Translations under genes and position numbers: made by a program
Shown here: in pieces, positions 26,001-37,885 of the stretch
How the letters are laid out: every line of letters begins with the position of its first letter
Numbering within the stretch: position 1 is the stretch's first letter
Assembly (NCBI GenBank): GCA_964036045.1
Contig: OZ038380.1
Location: 6,843,913 to 6,907,912, forward strand
Source: Eutreptiella sp. 'Long Island Sound 2002'
Lineage: Eukaryota; Euglenozoa; Euglenophyceae; Eutreptiales; Eutreptiaceae
Length of the DNA: 64,000 nucleotides
Reading direction: 5' to 3'
Notes under the pieces: generated by a model
Database searches by the model: none
What the model saw: the letters and a program-made list of their open reading frames with translations, nothing else
Told to the model about the DNA's origin: nothing

Positions 26001-29000
26001 AACCATGACTTCTGCACAAAGGGTGCATGGCCAAGACCGAGCCAGTTTTGGAGCACAGTGGCCACAATTCGGGGCACAAACTGTGAGTGCAGCATTGCCG
26101 CAAAAAATACATGGTTAGACCCCAGTTTTGTGTGTAATAATGATTTACCACAGTCCAACCATGACTTCTGCACAAAGGCTGCATGGCCAAGACCGAGCCA
26201 GCTTTGGGGCACAGTGGCCACAATGTGGGGCACAAACAGTGAGTGCAGCATTGCCGCAAAAAACACATGGTTAGACCCCAGTTTTGTGTGTAATAATGAT
26301 TTACCACAGTCCAACCATGACTTCTGCACAAAGGCTGCATGGCCAAGACCGAGCCAGTTTTGGAGCATTGTGGCCACAATGTGGGGCACAAACAGTGAGT
26401 GCAGCATTGCCGCAAAAAACACATGCTGGGACCCCAGTTTTGTGTGTAATAATGATTTACCACAGTCCAACCACGACTTTCGCACAAAGGCTGCATGGCC
26501 AAGACCGAGCCAGCTTTGGGGCACAGTGGCCACAATGTGGGGCACAAACTGTGAGTGCAGCATTGCCGCAAAAAACACATGGTTAGACCCCAGTTTTGTG
26601 TGCAATAATGATTTACCACAGTCCAACCATGACTTCTGCACAAAGGCTGCATGGCCAAGACCGAGCCAGTTTTGGAGCATTGTGGCCACAATGTGGGGCA
26701 CAAACAGTGAGTGCAGCATTGCCACAAAAAACACATGCTGAGACCCCAGTTTTGTGTGTAATAATGATTTACCACAGTCCAACCATGACTTCCGCACAAA
26801 GGCTGCATGGCCAAGACCGAGCCAGCTTTGGGGCACAGTGGCCACAATGTGGGGCACAAACAGTGAGTGCAGCATTGCCACAAAAAACACATGCTGAGAC
26901 CCCAGTTTTGTGTGTAATAATGATTTACCACAGTCCAACCATGACTTCTGCACAAAGGCTGCATGGCCAAGACCGAGCCAGTTTTGGGGCACAGTGGCCA
27001 CAATGTGGGGCACAAACAGTGAGTGCAGCATTGCCGCAAAAAACACATGGTTAGACCCCAGTTTTGTGTGCAATAATGATTTACCACAGTCCAACCATGA
27101 CTTCTGCACAAACGCTGCATGGCCAAGACCGAGCCAGGTTTGGAGCATTGTGGCCACAATGTGGGGCACAAACTGTGAGTGCAGCATTGCCGCAAAAAAC
27201 ACATGGTGAGACCCCAGTCTTGTGTGTAATAATGATTTACCACAGTCCAATCATGACTTCTGCACAAAGGCTGCATGGCCAAGACCGAGCCAGCTTTGGG
27301 GCACAGTGGCCACAATGTGGGGCACAAACAGTGAGTGCAGCATTGCCGCAAAAAACACATGGTTAGACCCCGGTTTTGTGTGTAATAATGATTTACCACA
27401 GTCCAATCATGACTTCTGCACAAAGGCTGCATGGCCAAGACCGAGCCAGTTTTGGAGCATTGTGGCCACAATGTGGGGCACAAACTGTGAGTGCAGCATT
27501 GCCGCAAAAAACACATGGTTAGACCCCAGTTTTGTGTGTAATAATGATTTACCACAGTCCAACCATGACTTCTGCACAAAGGCTGCATGGCCGGGACCGA
27601 GCCAGTTTTGGGGCACAGTGGCCACAATGTGGGGCACAAACTGTGAGTGCAGCATTGCCGCAAAAAACACATGGTGTGACCCCAGTTTTGTGTGTAATAA
27701 TGATTTACCACAGTCCAATCATGACTTCTGCACAAAGGATGCATGGCCAAGACCGAGCCAGTTTTGGAGCATTGTGACCACAATGTGGGGCACAAACAGT
27801 GAGTGCAGCATTGCCGCAAAAAGCACGTGGTGAGACCCCAGTTTTGTGTGTAATAATGATTTACCACAGTCCAACCAGGACTTCCGCACAAAGGCTGCAT
27901 GGCCAAGACCGAGCCAGCTTTGGGGCACAGTGGCCACAATGTGGGGCACAAACAGTGAGTGCAGCATTGCCGCAAAAAACACATGGTTAGACCCCAGTTT
28001 TGTGTGCAATAATGATTTACCACAGTCCAACCATGACTTCTGCACAAAGGCTGCATGGCCAAGACCGAGCCAGTTTTGGAGCATTGTGGCCACAATGTGG
28101 GGCACAAACAGTGAGTGCAGCATTGCCACAAAAAACACATGCTGAGACCCCAGTTTTGTGTGTAATAATGATTTACCACAGTCCAACCATGACTTCCGCA
28201 CAAAGGCTGCATGGCCAAGACCGAGCCAGCTTTGGGGCATAGTGGCCACAATGTGGGGCACAAACAGTGATTGCAGCATTGCCGCAAAAAGCACATGGTT
28301 AGACCCCGGTTTTGTGTGTAATAATGATTTACCACAGTCCAACCATGACTTCTGCACAAAGGCTGCATGCCCAAGACCGAGCCAGTTTTGGAGCATTGTG
28401 GCCACACTGTGGGGCACGAACTGTGAGTGCAGCATTGCCGCAAAAAACACATGGTGAGACCCCAGTTTTGTGTGCAATAATGATTTACCACAGTCCAACC
28501 ATGACTTCTGCACAAAGGCTGCATGGCCGGGACTGAGCCAGGTTTGGGGCACAGTGGCCACAATGTGGGGCACAATCTGTGAGTGCAGCATTGCCGCAAA
28601 AAACACATGGTGTGACCCCAGTTTTGTGTGTAATAATGATTTACCACAGTCCAACCATGACTTCTGCACAAAGGATGCATGGCCAAGACCGAGCCAGTTT
28701 TGGAGCATTGTGACCACAATGTGGGGCACAAACAGTGAGTGCAGCATTGCCACAAAAAACACATGCTGAGACCCCAGTTTTGTGTGTAATAATGATTTAC
28801 CACAGTCCAACCATGACTTCCGCACAAAGGCTGCATGGCCAAGACCGAGCCAGTTTTGGGGCACAGTGGCCACAATGTGGGGCACAAACTGTGAGTGCAG
28901 CATTGCCGCAAAAAGCACGTGGTGAGACCCCAGTTTTGTGTGTAATAATGATTTACCACAGTCGAATCATGACTTCTGCACAAAGGCTGCATGGCCAAGA

Positions 29001-29489
29001 TCCAGTCAGTTGTGGGGCACAGTGGCCACAATGTGGGGCAAAAACTGTGAGTGCAGCATTGCCGCAAAAAACACATGGTTAGACCCCAGTTTTGTGTGCA
29101 ATAATGATTTACCACAGTCCAACCATGACTTCTGCACAAAGGCTGCATGGCCGGGACCGAGCCAGTTTTGGGGCACAGTGGCCACAATGTGGGGCACAAA
29201 CTGTGAGTGCAGCATTGCCGCAAAAAACACATGGTGTGACCCCAGTTTTGTGTGTAATAATGATTTACCACAGTCCAACCATGACTTCTGCACAAAGGAT
29301 GCATGGCCAAGACCGAGCCAGTTTTGGAGCATTGTGACCACAATGTGGGGCACAAACAGTGAGTGCAGCATTGCCGCAAAAAGCACGTGGTGAGACCCCA
29401 GTTTTGTGTGTAATAATGATTTACCACAGTCCAATCATGACTTCTGCACAAAAACTGCATGGCCAAGACCGAGCCAGTTTTGGGGCACA
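23093..29489. repeat. Array block: dimeric and 15-unit HORs
   Basis: Forty-one units. From about 23.88 to 25.2 kb and again about 26.2-27.4 kb, units alternate between junctions GGAGCATTGTGGCC and GGGGCACAGTGGCC, the alternation coinciding with CTTCCGCAC, CATGCTG and CAGCTTTGGGG alleles. The segment starting 23321 recurs at 25662 with offset 2341 (15 units plus an extra A at about 25321), sharing AAGGGTGCATGG at 23681 and 26022. The last part (27.5-29.4 kb) carries GGCCGGGACC units at about 27591, 28526 and 29151 and an offset of 1560 (10 units). Confidence 0.87.
23945..25190. repeat. 312-bp dimeric HOR, about four copies
   Basis: Two unit types alternate strictly. Type 1 has CTTCTGCAC followed by the junction GGAGCATTGTGGCC; type 2 has CTTCCGCAC (in most copies), CAGCTTTGGGG and GGGGCACAGTGGCC. 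Equivalent positions recur every 312 bp (for example 23943, 24255, 24567, 24879). The arrangement resembles the two-type dimers of some centromeric satellites, but with no sequence relation that I can see. Confidence 0.88.
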
Positions 29490-31361
29490 GTGGCCACAAT
29501 GTGGGGCACAAACTGTGAGTGCAGCATTGCCGCAAAAAACACATGGTGAGACCCCAGTTTTGTGTGTAATAATGATTTACCACAGTCCAATCATGACTTC
29601 TGCACAAAAACTGCATGGCCAAGACCGAGCCAGTTTTGGGGCATAGTGGCCACAATGTGGGGCACAAACTGTGAGTGCAGCATTGCCGCAAAAAACATAC
29701 GGTGAGGCCCCAGTTTTGTGTGTAATAATGATTTACCACAGTCCAATCATGACTTCTGCACAAAAACTGCATGGCCAAGACCGAGCCAGTTTTGGGGCAT
29801 AGTGGCCACAATGTGCGGCACAAACTGTGAGTGCAGCATTGCCGCAAAAAACATACGGTGAGGCCCCAGTTTTGTGTGTAATAATGATTTACCACAGTCC
29901 AACCATGACTTCTGCACAAAAACTGCATGGCCAAGACCGAGCCAGTTTTGGGGCATAGTGGCCACAATGTGCGGCACAAACTGTGAGTGCAGCATTGCCG
30001 CAAAAAACATACGGTGAGACCCCAGTTTTGTGTGCAATAATGATTTACCACAGTCCAACCATGACTTCTGCACAAAGGCTGCATGGCCAAGACCGAGCCA
30101 GTTTTGGGGCATTGTGGCCACAATGTGGGGCACAAACTGTGAGTGCAGCATTGCCGCAAAAAACACATGGTGAGACCCCAGTTTTGTGTGTAATAATGAT
30201 TTACCACAGGCCAACCATGACTTCTGCACAAAGGCTGCATGGCCAAGACCGAGCCAGTTTTGGGGCACAGTGGCCACAATGTGGGGCACAAACTGTGAGT
30301 GCAGCATTGCCGCAAAAAACACATGGTGAGACCCCAGTTTTGTGTGTAATAATGATTTACCACAGTCCAACCATGACTTCTGCACAAAGGCTGCATGGCC
30401 AAGACCGAGCCAGTTTTGGGGCATAGTGGCCACAATGAAGGGCACAAACTGTGAGTGCAGCATTGCCGCAAAAAACACACGGTGAGGCCCCAGTTTTGTG
30501 TGTAATAATGATTTACCACAGTCCAATCATGACTTCTGCACAAAGGCTGCATGGCCAAGACCGAGCCAGTTTTGGGGCATAGTGGCCACAATGTGCGGCA
30601 CAAACTGTGAGTGCAGCATTGCCGCAAAAAACATACGGTGAGGCCCCAGTTTTGTGTGTAATAATGATTTACCACAGTCCAACCATGACTTCTGCACAAA
30701 GGCTGCATGGCCAAGACCGAGCCAGTTTTGGAGCATTGTGACCACACTGTGCGGCACAAACTGTGAGTGCAGCATTGCCGCAAAAAACATACGGTGAGGC
30801 CCCAGTTTTGTGTGTAATAATGATTTACCACAGTCCAATCATGACTTCTGCACAAAGGCTGCATGGCCAAGACCGAGCCAGTTTTGGGGCACAGTGGCCA
30901 CAATGTGGGGCACAAACTGTGAGTGCAGCATTGCCGCAAAAAACACATGGTGAGACCCCAGTTTTGTGTGTAATAATGATTTACCACAGTCCAACCATGA
31001 CTTCTGCACAAAGGCTGCATGGCCAAGACCGAGCCAGTTTTGGAGCATTGTGACCACAATGAAGGGCACAAACTGTGAGTGCAGCATTGCCGCAAAAAAC
31101 ACACGGTGAGGCCCCAGTTTTGTGTGTAATAATGATTTACCACAGTCCAATCATGACTTCTGCACAAAGGCCGCATGGCCAAGACCGAGCCAGTTTTGGG
31201 GCACAGTGGCCACAATGTGGGGCACAAACTGTGAGTGCAGCATTGCCGCAAAAAACACACTGTGAGACCCCTGTTTTGTGTGCAATAATGATTTACCACA
31301 GTCCAATCATGACTTCTGCACAAAGGCTGCATGGCCAAGACCGAGCCAGTTTTGGAGCATT
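29490..31361. repeat. Array block: CATACGG and near-consensus units
   Basis: Twelve units. The first units carry CATACGGTGAGG, AAAACTGC and ATGTGCGGC; later ones return to AAGGCTGC with CATGGTGAG. Two units carry ACAATGAAGGGC (about 30434 and 31062), a variant not noticed elsewhere. No indels were found. Confidence 0.8.
30270..30425 (+). repeat. Representative monomer close to consensus
   Basis: This unit matches the consensus I read by eye except for GCATA rather than GCACA at its end. Landmarks in order: GTGGCCACAATGTGGGGCAC (1-20, a near-palindrome), GTGAGTGCAGCATTG (26-40), A6 (45-50), CATGG (53-57), AGACCCCAGTTTTG (60-73), AATAATGATTTACCAC (79-94), CATGACTTCTGCAC (103-116), CATGGCCAAGACC (125-137) and CCAGTTTTGGGG (141-152). 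The two halves share six short words in the same order at spacings of 70-76 bp, so the unit is probably an old, diverged dimer. Confidence 0.85.
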
Positions 31362-33389
31362 GTGACCAGGATGTGGGGCACAAACAGTGAGTGCAGCATT
31401 GCCGCAAAAAACACATCGTGAGACCCCAGTTTTGTGTGCAATAATGATTTACCACAGTCCAATCATGACTTCTGCACAAAACTTGTATGGCCAAGACCGA
31501 GCCAGTTTTGGGGCACAGTGCCCACAATGTGGGGCACAAAGTGTGAGTGCAGCATTGCCGCAAAAAACATACGGTGAGGCCCCAGTTTTGTGTGTAATAA
31601 TGATTTACCACAGTCGAATCATGACTTCTGCACAAAGGCTGCATGGCCAAGACCCAGTCAGTTTTGGGGCACAGTGGCCACAATGTGGGGCACAAACTGT
31701 GAGTGCAGCATTGCCGCAAAAAACACATGGTGAGACCCCTGTTTTGTGTGCAATAATGATTTGCCACAGTCCAACCATGACTTCTGCACAAAAGCTGCAT
31801 GGCCAAGACCCAGTCAGTTTTGGGGCACAGTGGCCACAATGTGGGGCACAAACTGTGAGTGCAGCATTGCCGCAAAAAACACACTGTGAGACCCCTGTTT
31901 TGTGTGCAATAATGATTTACCACAGTCCAACCATGACTGCTGCACAAAGGCTGCATGGCCAAGACCGAGCCAGTTTTGGGGCACAGTGGCCACAATGTGG
32001 GGCACAAACTGTGAGTGCAGCATTGCCGCAAAAAACACATGCTGAGACCCCAGTCTTGTGTGTAATAATGATTTACCACAGTCGAATCATGACTTCTGCA
32101 CAAAGGCTGCATGGCCAAGACCGAGCCAGTTTTGGGGCACAGTGGCCACAATGTGGGGCACAAACTGTGAGTGCAGCATTGCCGCAAAAAACACATGGTG
32201 AGACCCCTGTTTTGTGTGCAATACCGATTTACCACAGTCCAACCATGACTTCTGCACAAAAGCTGCATGGCCAAGACCCAGTCAGTTTTGGGGCACAGTG
32301 GCCACAATGTGGGGCACAAACTGTGAGTGCAGCATTGCCGCAAAAAACACACTGTGAGACCCCTGTTTTGTGTGCAATAATGATTTACCACAGTCCAACC
32401 ATGACTGCTGCACAAAGGCTGCATGGCCAAGACCGAGCCAGTTTTGGGGCACAGTGGCCACAATGTGGGGCACAAACTGTGAGTGCAGCATTGCCGCAAA
32501 AAACACATGCTGAGACCCCAGTCTTGTGTGTAATAATGATTTACCACAGTCGAATCATGACTTCTGCACAAAGGCTGCATGGCCAAGACCCAGTCAGTTT
32601 TGGGGCACAGTGGCCACAATGTGGGGCACAAACTGTGAGTGCAGCATTGCCGCAAAAAACACATGGTGAGACCCCTGTTTTGTGTGCAATAATGATTTGC
32701 CACAGTCCAACCATGACTTCTGCACAAAAGCTGCATGGCCAAGACCCAGTCAGTTTTGGGGCACAGTGGCCACAATGTGGGGCACAAACTGTGAGTGCAG
32801 CATTGCCGCAAAAAACACACTGTGAGACCCCTGTTTTGTGTGCAATAATGATTTACCACAGTCCAACCATGACTGCTGCACAAAGGCTGCATGGCCAAGA
32901 CCGAGCCAGTTTTGGGGCACAGTGGCCACAATGTGGGGCACAAACTGTGAGTGCAGCATTGCCGCAAAAAACACATGCTGAGACCCCAGTCTTGTGTGTA
33001 ATAATGATTTACCACAGTCGAATCATGACTTCTGCACAAAGGCTGCATGGCCAAGACCGAGCCAGTTTTGGGGCACAGTGGCCACAATGTGGGGCACAAA
33101 CTGTGAGTGCAGCATTGCCGCAAAAAACACATGGTGAGACCCCTGTTTTGTGTGCAATACCGATTTACCACAGTCCAACCATGACTTCTGCACAAAGGCT
33201 GCATGGCCAAGACCGAGCCAGTTTTGGGGCACAGTGGCCACAATGTGGGGCACAAACTGTGAGTGCAGCATTGCCGCAAAAAACACACGCTGAGACCCCT
33301 GTTTTGTGTGCAATAATGATTTACCACAGTCCAACCATGACTTCTGCACAAAGGCTGCATGGCCAAGACCGAGCCAGTTTTGGAGCATT
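31362..33389. repeat. Nested trimer / hexamer HOR (468 bp and 936 bp)
   Basis: Thirteen units. Identical stretches occur at 31814-32038, 32282-32506 and 32750-32974, a 468-bp (3-unit) period marked by CATGACTGCTGC and CACACTGTGAG. A longer 936-bp (6-unit) period separates two trimer types: GATTTGCCAC recurs at about 31750 and 32690, and AATACCGATT at about 32220 and 33156. Four of the units have ACCCAGTCAG where most have ACCGAGCCAG. Nearly all junctions are GGGGCACAGTGG, so a plus-strand frame stays open for 2,007 bp (31387-33393). Confidence 0.9.
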
Positions 33390-36300
33390 GTGACCACACT
33401 GTGGGGCACAAACTGTGACTGCAGCATTGCCGCAAAAAACACATGCTGAGACCCCAGTTTTGTGTGCAATAATGATTTACCACAGTCCAAGCATGACTTC
33501 TGCGCAAAGGCTGCATGGCCAAGACAGAGCCAGTTTTGGAGCATTGTGACCACAATGTGGGGCACAAACAGTGAGTGCAGCACTGCCGCAAAAAACACAC
33601 GCTGAGACCCCTGTTTTGTGTGCAATAATGATTTACCACAGTCCAACCATGACTTCTGCACAAAGGCTGCATGGCCAAGACCGAGCCAGTTTTGGAGCAT
33701 TGTGACCACACTGTGGGGCACAAACTGTGACTGCAGCATTGCCGCAAAAAACACATGCTGAGACCCCAGTTTTGTGTGCAATAATGATTTACCACAGTCC
33801 AAGCATGACTTCTGCGCAAAGGCTGCATGGCCAAGACCGAGCCAGTTTTGGGGCATTGTGACCACAATGTGGGGCACAAACAGTGAGTGCAGCATTGCCG
33901 CAAAAAACACATGGTGAGACCCCAGTCTTGTGTGTAATAATGATTTACCACAGTCCAACCATGACTTCTGCACAAAGACTGCTTGGCCAAGACCGAGCCA
34001 GTTTTGGGGCACAGTGGCCACAATGTGGGGAACAAACAGTGAGTACAGCATTGCCGCAAAAAACACATGGTTAGACCCCAGTTTTGTGTGCAATAATGAT
34101 TTACCACAGTCCAACCATGACTTCTGCACAAAGGCTGCATGGCCAAGACCGAGCCAGTTTTGGAGCACAGTGGCCACAATGTGGGGCACAAACAGTGAGT
34201 GCAGCATTGCCGCAAAAAACACATGGTGAGACCCCAGTTTTGTGTGCAATAATGATTTACCACAGTCCAACCATGACTTCTGCACAAAGGCTGCATGGCC
34301 AAGACCGAGCCAGTTTTGGAGCATTGTGACCACACTGTGGGGCACAAACTGTGACTGCAGCATTGCCGCAAAAAACACATGCTGAGACCCCAGTTTTGTG
34401 TGCAATAATGATTTACCACAGTCCAAGCATGACTTCTGCGCAAAGGCTGCATGGCCAAGACAGAGCCAGTTTTGGGGCATTGTGACCACAATGTGGGGCA
34501 CAAACAGTGAGTGCAGCATTGCCGCAAAAAACACATGGTGAGACCCCAGTCTTGTGTGTAATAATGATTTACCACAGTCCAACCATGACTTCTGCACAAA
34601 AACTGCTTGGCCAAGACCGAGCCAGTTTTGAGGCACAGTGGCCACAATGTGGGGCACAAACAGTGAGTACAGCATTGCCGCAAAAAACACATGGTTAGAC
34701 CCCAGTTTTGTGTGCAATAATGATTTACCACAGTCCAACCATGGCTTCTGCACAAAGGCTGCATGGCCAAGACCGAGCCAGTTTTGGGGCACAGTGGCCA
34801 CAATGTGGGGCACAAACAGTGAGTGCAGCATTGCCGCAAAAAACACATGGTGAGACCCCAGTTTTGTGTGTAGTAATGATTTACCACAGTCCAACCATGA
34901 CTTCTGCACAAAGGCTGCATGGCCAAGACCGAGCCAGTTTTGGAGCATTGTGACCACAATGTGGGGCACAAACTGTGAGTGCAGCATTGCCGCAAAAAAC
35001 ACATGGTTAGACCCGAGTTTTGTGTGTAATAATGATTTACCACAGTCCAATCATGACTTCTGCACAAAGGCTGCATGGCCAAGACCCAGCCAGTTTCGGA
35101 GCATTGTGACCACAATGTGGGGCACAAACTGTGAGTGCAGCATTGCCGCAAAAAACACATGGTTAGACCCCAGTTTTGTGTGTAATAATGATTTACCACA
35201 GTCCAACCATGACTTCTGCACAAAGGCTGCATGGCCAAGACCGAGCCAGTTTTGGAGCATTGTGACCACAATGTGGGGCACAAACTGTGAGTGCAGCATT
35301 GCCTCAAAAAACACATGGTTAGACCCCAGTTTTGTGTGTAATAATGATTCACCACAGTCCAACCATGACTTCTGCACAAAGGCTGCATGGCCAAGACCAA
35401 GCCATTTTTGGGGCACAGTGGCCACAATGTGGGGCACAAACTGTGAGTGCAGCATTGCCGCAAAAAACACACTTTGAGACCCCTGTTATGTGTGTAATAA
35501 TGATTTACCACAGTCCAATCATGACTTCTGCACAAAAACTGCATGGCCAAGACCGAGCCAGTTTTGGGGCACAGTGGCCACAATGTGGGGCACAAACTGT
35601 GAGTGCAGCATTGCCGCAAAAAACACATGGTGAGGCCCCAGTTTTGTGTGTAATAATGATTTACCACAGTCCAACCATGACTTCTGCACAAAGGCTGCAT
35701 GGCCAAGACCGAGCCAGTTTTGGGGCACAGTGGCCAAAATGTGGGGCACAAACTGTGAGTGCAGCATTGCCGCAAAAAACACATGGTGAGACCCCAGTTT
35801 TGTGTGCAATAATGATTTACCACAGTCCAACCATGACTTCTGCACAAAGGCTGCATGGCCAAGACCGAGCCAGTTTTGGAGCATTGTGACCACAATGAGG
35901 GGCACAAACTGTGAGTGCAGCATTGCCGCAATAAACACATGGTTAGACCCCAGTTTTGTGTGTAATAATGATTTACCACAGTCCAACCATGACTTCTGCA
36001 CAAAGGCTGCATGGCCAAGACCGAGCCAGCTTTGGGGCACAGTGGCCACAATGTGGGGCACAAACAGTGAGTGCAGCATTGCCGCAAAAAACATATGGTG
36101 AGACCCCAGTTTTGTGTGTAATAATGATTTACCACAGTCGAACCATGACTTCTGCACAAAGGCTGCATGGCCAAGACCGAGCCAGTTTTGGGGCACAGTG
36201 GCCACAATGTGGGGCACAAACTGTGAGTGCAGCATTGCCGCAAAAAACACACGGTGAGACCCCAGTTTTGTGTGTAATAATGCCTTACCACAGTCCAACC

Positions 36301-37757
36301 ATGACTTCTGCACAAAACTTGTATGGCCAAGACTGAGCCAATTTTGGAGCATTGTGACCACAATGTGGGGCACAAACTGTGAGTGCAGCATTGCCGCAAA
36401 AAACACATGGTGAGACCCCAGTTTTGTGTGCAATAATGATTTACCACAGTCCAACCATGACTTCTGCACAAAGGCTGCATGGCCAAGACCGAGCCAGTTT
36501 TGGAGCATTGTGACCACAATGAGGGGCACAAACTGTGAGTGCAGCATTGCCGCAAAAAACACATGGTTAGACCCCAGTTTTGTGTGTAATAATGATTTAC
36601 CACAGTCCAATCATGACTTCTGCACAAAGGCTGCATGGCCAAGACCGAGCCAGCTTTGGGGCACAGTGGCCACAATGTGGGGCACAAACAGTGAGTGCAG
36701 CATTGCCGCAAAAAACACATGGTGAGACCCCAGTTTTGTGTGTAATAATGATTTACCACAGTCCAATCATGACTTCTGCACAAAGGCTGCATGGCCAAGA
36801 CCGAGCCAGTTTTGGGGCACAGTGGCCACAATGTGGGGCACAAACTGTGAGTGCAGCATTGCCGCAAAAAACACACGGTGAGACCCCAGTTTTGTGTGTA
36901 ATAATGATTTACCACAGTCCAATCATGACTTCTGCACAAAAACTGTATGGCCAAGACCGAGCCAGTTTTGGAGCATTGTGACCACAATGTGGGGCACAGA
37001 CTGTGAGTGCAGCATTGCCGCAAAAAACACATGGTGAGGCCCCAGTTTTGTGTGTAATAATGATTTACCACAGTCCAACCATGACTTCTGCACAAAGGCT
37101 GCATGGCCAAGACCGAGCCAGGTTTGGGGCACAGTGGCCACAATGTGGGGCACAAACTGTGAGTGCAGCATTGCCGCAAAGAACACATGGTGAGACCCCA
37201 GTTTGGTGTGTAATAATGATTTACCACAGTCCAACCATGACTCCTGCACAAAGGCTGCATGGCCAAGACCGAGCCAGTTTTGGAGCATTGTGACCACAAT
37301 GAGGGGCACAAACAGTGAGTGCAGCATTGCCGCAAAAAACACACGGTGAGTCCCCAGTTTTGTGTGTAATAATGATTTACCACAGTCCAATCATGACTTC
37401 TGCACAAAGGCTGCATGTCCAAGACCGAGCCAGTTTTGGGGCATTGTGACCACAATGTGGGGCACAAACAGTGAGTGCAGCATTGCCGCAAAATACACAT
37501 GGTTAGACCCCAGTTTTGTGTGCAATAATGATTTACCACAGTCCAACCATGACTTCTGCACAAAGGCTGCATGGCCAAGACCGAGCCAGTTTTGGGGCAT
37601 AGTGGCCACAATGTGGGGCACAAACTGTGAGTGCAGCATTGCCGCAAATAACACATGGTGAGACCCCAGTTTTGTGTGTAATAATGATTTACCACAGTCC
37701 AATCATGACTTCTGCACAAAGCCTGCATGGCCAAGACCGAGCCAGTTTTGGAGCATT
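33390..37757. repeat. Array block: tetramer HOR then mixed units
   Basis: Twenty-eight units. CCAAGCATG with TCTGCGCAAAG occurs at about 33491, 33803 and 34427, spacings 312 and 624 bp; the 4-unit (624-bp) repeat also pairs 33883-34074 with 34507-34698, sharing GTGAGTACAGC and ACTGCTTGGCC. From about 35 kb the units are mixed, with AATGCCTTACC (36282), AAAACTTGTATGG (36318) and AAAACTGTATGG (36940) alleles like those of the 3.3-5.0 kb region. No indels found. Confidence 0.83.
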
Positions 37758-37885
37758 GTGACCACAGTGTGGGGCACAAACAGTGAGTGCAGCATTGCCG
37801 CAAAAAACACATGGTGTGACCCCAGTCGAACTATGACTTCTGCACAAAAACTGCATGACCAAGACCGAGCCAGTTTTGGGGCATA
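37758..37885. repeat. Truncated monomer, 128 bp, 28-bp internal deletion
   Basis: This unit jumps from GTGACCCCAGT straight to CGAACTATGAC. Against the consensus, 28 bp (the TTTGTGTG to CCACAGT segment) are missing, and the two ends share the direct repeat CAGT, the signature of slippage or microhomology-mediated deletion. It is the only large length variant in the window. It lies at the border between the mixed block upstream and the homogeneous CATACGG / AAAACTGC domain downstream. Confidence 0.95.

Larger units (their letters stand above)
25222..37812 (-). other. Repeat-periodic open frame, 4,196 codons, not called a gene
   Basis: Since 156 is 3 x 52, a frame free of stops in one unit stays open in its neighbours. 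This minus-strand frame repeats a 52-residue period with landmarks CRSHGWTVVNHYYTQNWGL, RQCCTHSLCPTLW and CPKTGSVLAMQ, about six cysteines per period. It ends at the 28-bp deletion on one side and passes into another open frame at the extra A near 25321 on the other. Against coding: other frames are open in the same DNA, variants mostly change residues (G/D, S/C, P/F, W/R), there is no unique N- or C-terminal part, no signal peptide and no recognisable family. For coding: only about a dozen of 410 units carry a stop in this frame. Confidence 0.85.

Noticed and set aside
31387-33393. Plus-strand open frame of 668 codons as a gene
   Set aside because: It is the longest plus-strand case only because the local units carry GGGGCACAGTGG and CATGGTGAG or CACTGTGAG alleles, which remove the usual stops; it is the same repeat in another frame.
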